A DNA stretch of 60,189 nt from Pyrinomonadaceae bacterium. GTDB lineage: Bacteria; Acidobacteriota; Blastocatellia; Pyrinomonadales; Pyrinomonadaceae. Below the pieces are notes generated by a model. The model searched no databases and was not told where the DNA came from. It worked only from the letters and a program-made list of their open reading frames with translations. The DNA is taken from the NCBI GenBank assembly GCA_030838445.1, contig JAUZFQ010000005.1, forward strand, positions 1 through 60,189, given 5' to 3'. Shown here one piece after another: positions 60,101 to 60,189 of this stretch (its first letter is position 1; the number at the start of each line of letters is the position of its first letter). The position numbers and the translations under genes are program-made.

Positions 60101-60189
60101 GTCGGCATGCACTACGTGGACTTCCTCAACCGTCAGGGCGAACCGGCCGGCGTGGCCGCCTGGACCAACGCCCTCACCAACTGCCCCTC
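57176..60189 (+). CDS. SBBP-repeat surface protein, N-terminal 1004 residues (runs off the window)
   Basis: Open from the ATG at 57176 (aacgagg 10 bases before) to the last base with no stop. A signal or anchor helix lies at about 17-38. A conserved N-terminal region of such proteins (FEANRGQ, NYFIGNDPAKW, YPGIDVIYYG, LEYDFVVAPG) precedes seven or eight SBBP beta-propeller-type repeats of about 50-60 residues (each with VYSTYLGG, GIAVDSSGN and NFPTANA-type blocks, about 325-790). A Pro/Thr repeat linker, a Calx-beta domain (about 842-955; FSSPSYVVNEDAGSVLITVNR) and the start of a DUF4214-like module (MHYVDFLNRQGEPAG) follow. It is likely an exported adhesin-like protein. The C-terminus is missing. 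Confidence 0.9.
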   Translation, partial: MKSAPNYTRIFTRQRLFNTLVPLSLLCALSLLVALLAPANRRSTPQGSDTADKFSTALPASTSTQATTPRDTERAREAYGQIELSFEANRGQSDASVNFLARGAGYTLFLKPEEAVFVMSRRGDGRGRKQEEGGKGLTTDRAVQTGRGDAPSARGKASESEPAPKAAVLRMKLSGADAGAPVEGAGELSGKVNYFIGNDPAKWHAGVPTYGRVRYQDVYPGIDVIYYGNQRQLEYDFVVAPGRDASAVRLEFEGTDKVEVGENGDLLLNVGGEVLRQLKPVLYQEVAGARREVEGGYALQPDGRVGFSVGEYDAALPLVIDPVLVYSTYIGGNNTDLARAIAVDPSGNACITGYTTSTNFPTANAFQSAFNGTEGFFGNRDVFVTKINAAGNAFVYSTYLGGTGGEEARGIAVDSSGNAYIAGFTDSTNFPIANAVQASIGGTQDAFVTKLNPEGSALVYSTFLGGAGFSDGANSAEFGEAIAVDPSGNAYVTGSTFSDNFPLVNAIQGTFKGGSTDAFVTKINAAGDAFVYSTYLGGNGDAAISGIGGESGRGIAADSSGNTYVTGETNSSTDFPLANAIQATYGGGGTDAFVAKINADGSAFVYSTYLGGGEQDSGEGIKADASGHTYVAGFTVSTNFPTANAFQTANGGGQDAFVAKINPTGSVFAYSTYLGGGGGEIAFGIAIDASNNVYLGGSTGSLNTFPTRNANQCARNGGQDLFITKLNPEATELIYSTYIGGSGSDSGEGIALDPSNNAYMTGSTTSTDFPTVNPIQAANGGGQDAFVTKFNDALPPNACATPTPTPTPTPTPTPTPTPTPTPTPTPTPTPTPTPTPPDQTVEFSSPSYVVNEDAGSVLITVNRTGNTSVLTTVDYETIADQVTVGCDVNNGTASERCDYTTTLGTLRFAAGETSKTFRIFITNDAYVEGAELIHLMLSNPTPGVGFGFGNTATVSIISDDTNANAANPVDTASFFVGMHYVDFLNRQGEPAGVAAWTNALTNCP
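59572..59690 (+). repeat. hexamer repeat coding the Pro-Thr linker
   Basis: About 19 copies of a 6-base unit (ccgacg, ccgact, ccaact variants) encode alternating Thr-Pro within the SBBP protein. It is prone to slippage. Confidence 0.9.

Overview
This window is about 60.2 kb of a high-GC chromosome. The gene set points to an acidobacterium, probably of the Blastocatellia/Pyrinomonadaceae type. This is an inference from protein style; there is no rRNA in the window. The indicators are a large SBBP-repeat, Calx-beta and DUF4214-like surface protein, a secreted di-haem cytochrome of the reaction-centre cytochrome type fused to a LolA-like domain, the futalosine menaquinone genes mqnA and mqnC, a LptE homologue (hence an LPS outer membrane), and several secreted proteins typical of that phylum. 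I see no rRNA, tRNA, CRISPR array, insertion sequence or prophage.

Layout. Positions 1-7.3 kb hold housekeeping genes: the 3' end of ftsH, folP, lptE-holA, rpsT on the minus strand, and a phoH-ybeY-ybeX-like run. From 7.5 to 15 kb are a bacterial deoxyhypusine-synthase homologue, a YkgJ-type cysteine cluster protein, a small SH3-like protein, an NlpC/P60 peptidase, an unrecognised 484-residue protein, a secreted lytic-transglycosylase-like protein and the cytochrome fusion. From 15 to 24 kb, mostly minus strand, are an apparently heterodimeric ABC exporter with a small membrane protein between its halves, a DICT-GAF-GGDEF cyclase, a PaaI-like thioesterase coupled to a YbjQ protein, an alkyltransferase-like DNA repair protein, a cupin and a cyclase/formamidase. 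From 24.3 to 26.5 kb lie mqnA and mqnC, followed by an AT-richer GIY-YIG-type gene. From 27.3 to 34.2 kb are a membrane-fused spermidine-synthase-like protein, an alpha/beta hydrolase and an unusual RNase E/G. From 36 to 42 kb is the cell-shape operon mreB-mreC-mreD-mrdA-rodA, followed upstream by a second GAF-GGDEF cyclase and a FecR-domain protein. From 45.6 to 60 kb are a TerC protein, a PpiD/SurA-like chaperone, secreted proteins, a glycosyltransferase, a thiolase, a RecB-like PD-(D/E)XK protein and the start of the SBBP protein, which runs off the window.

Two signals stand out. First, about twenty intergenic spacers, including most junctions of the phoH and mre runs, are filled by self-complementary elements built from degenerate 7-base units. 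Some elements are nested inside one another, and several form the 3' end of the neighbouring gene, supplying its last residues and stop codon. Second, the RNase E/G protein carries a roughly 600-residue low-complexity insert inside its S1 domain. The insert contains a repeated SFERVxDD-type motif and an RGG-like tail, whereas in E. coli the scaffold is C-terminal.
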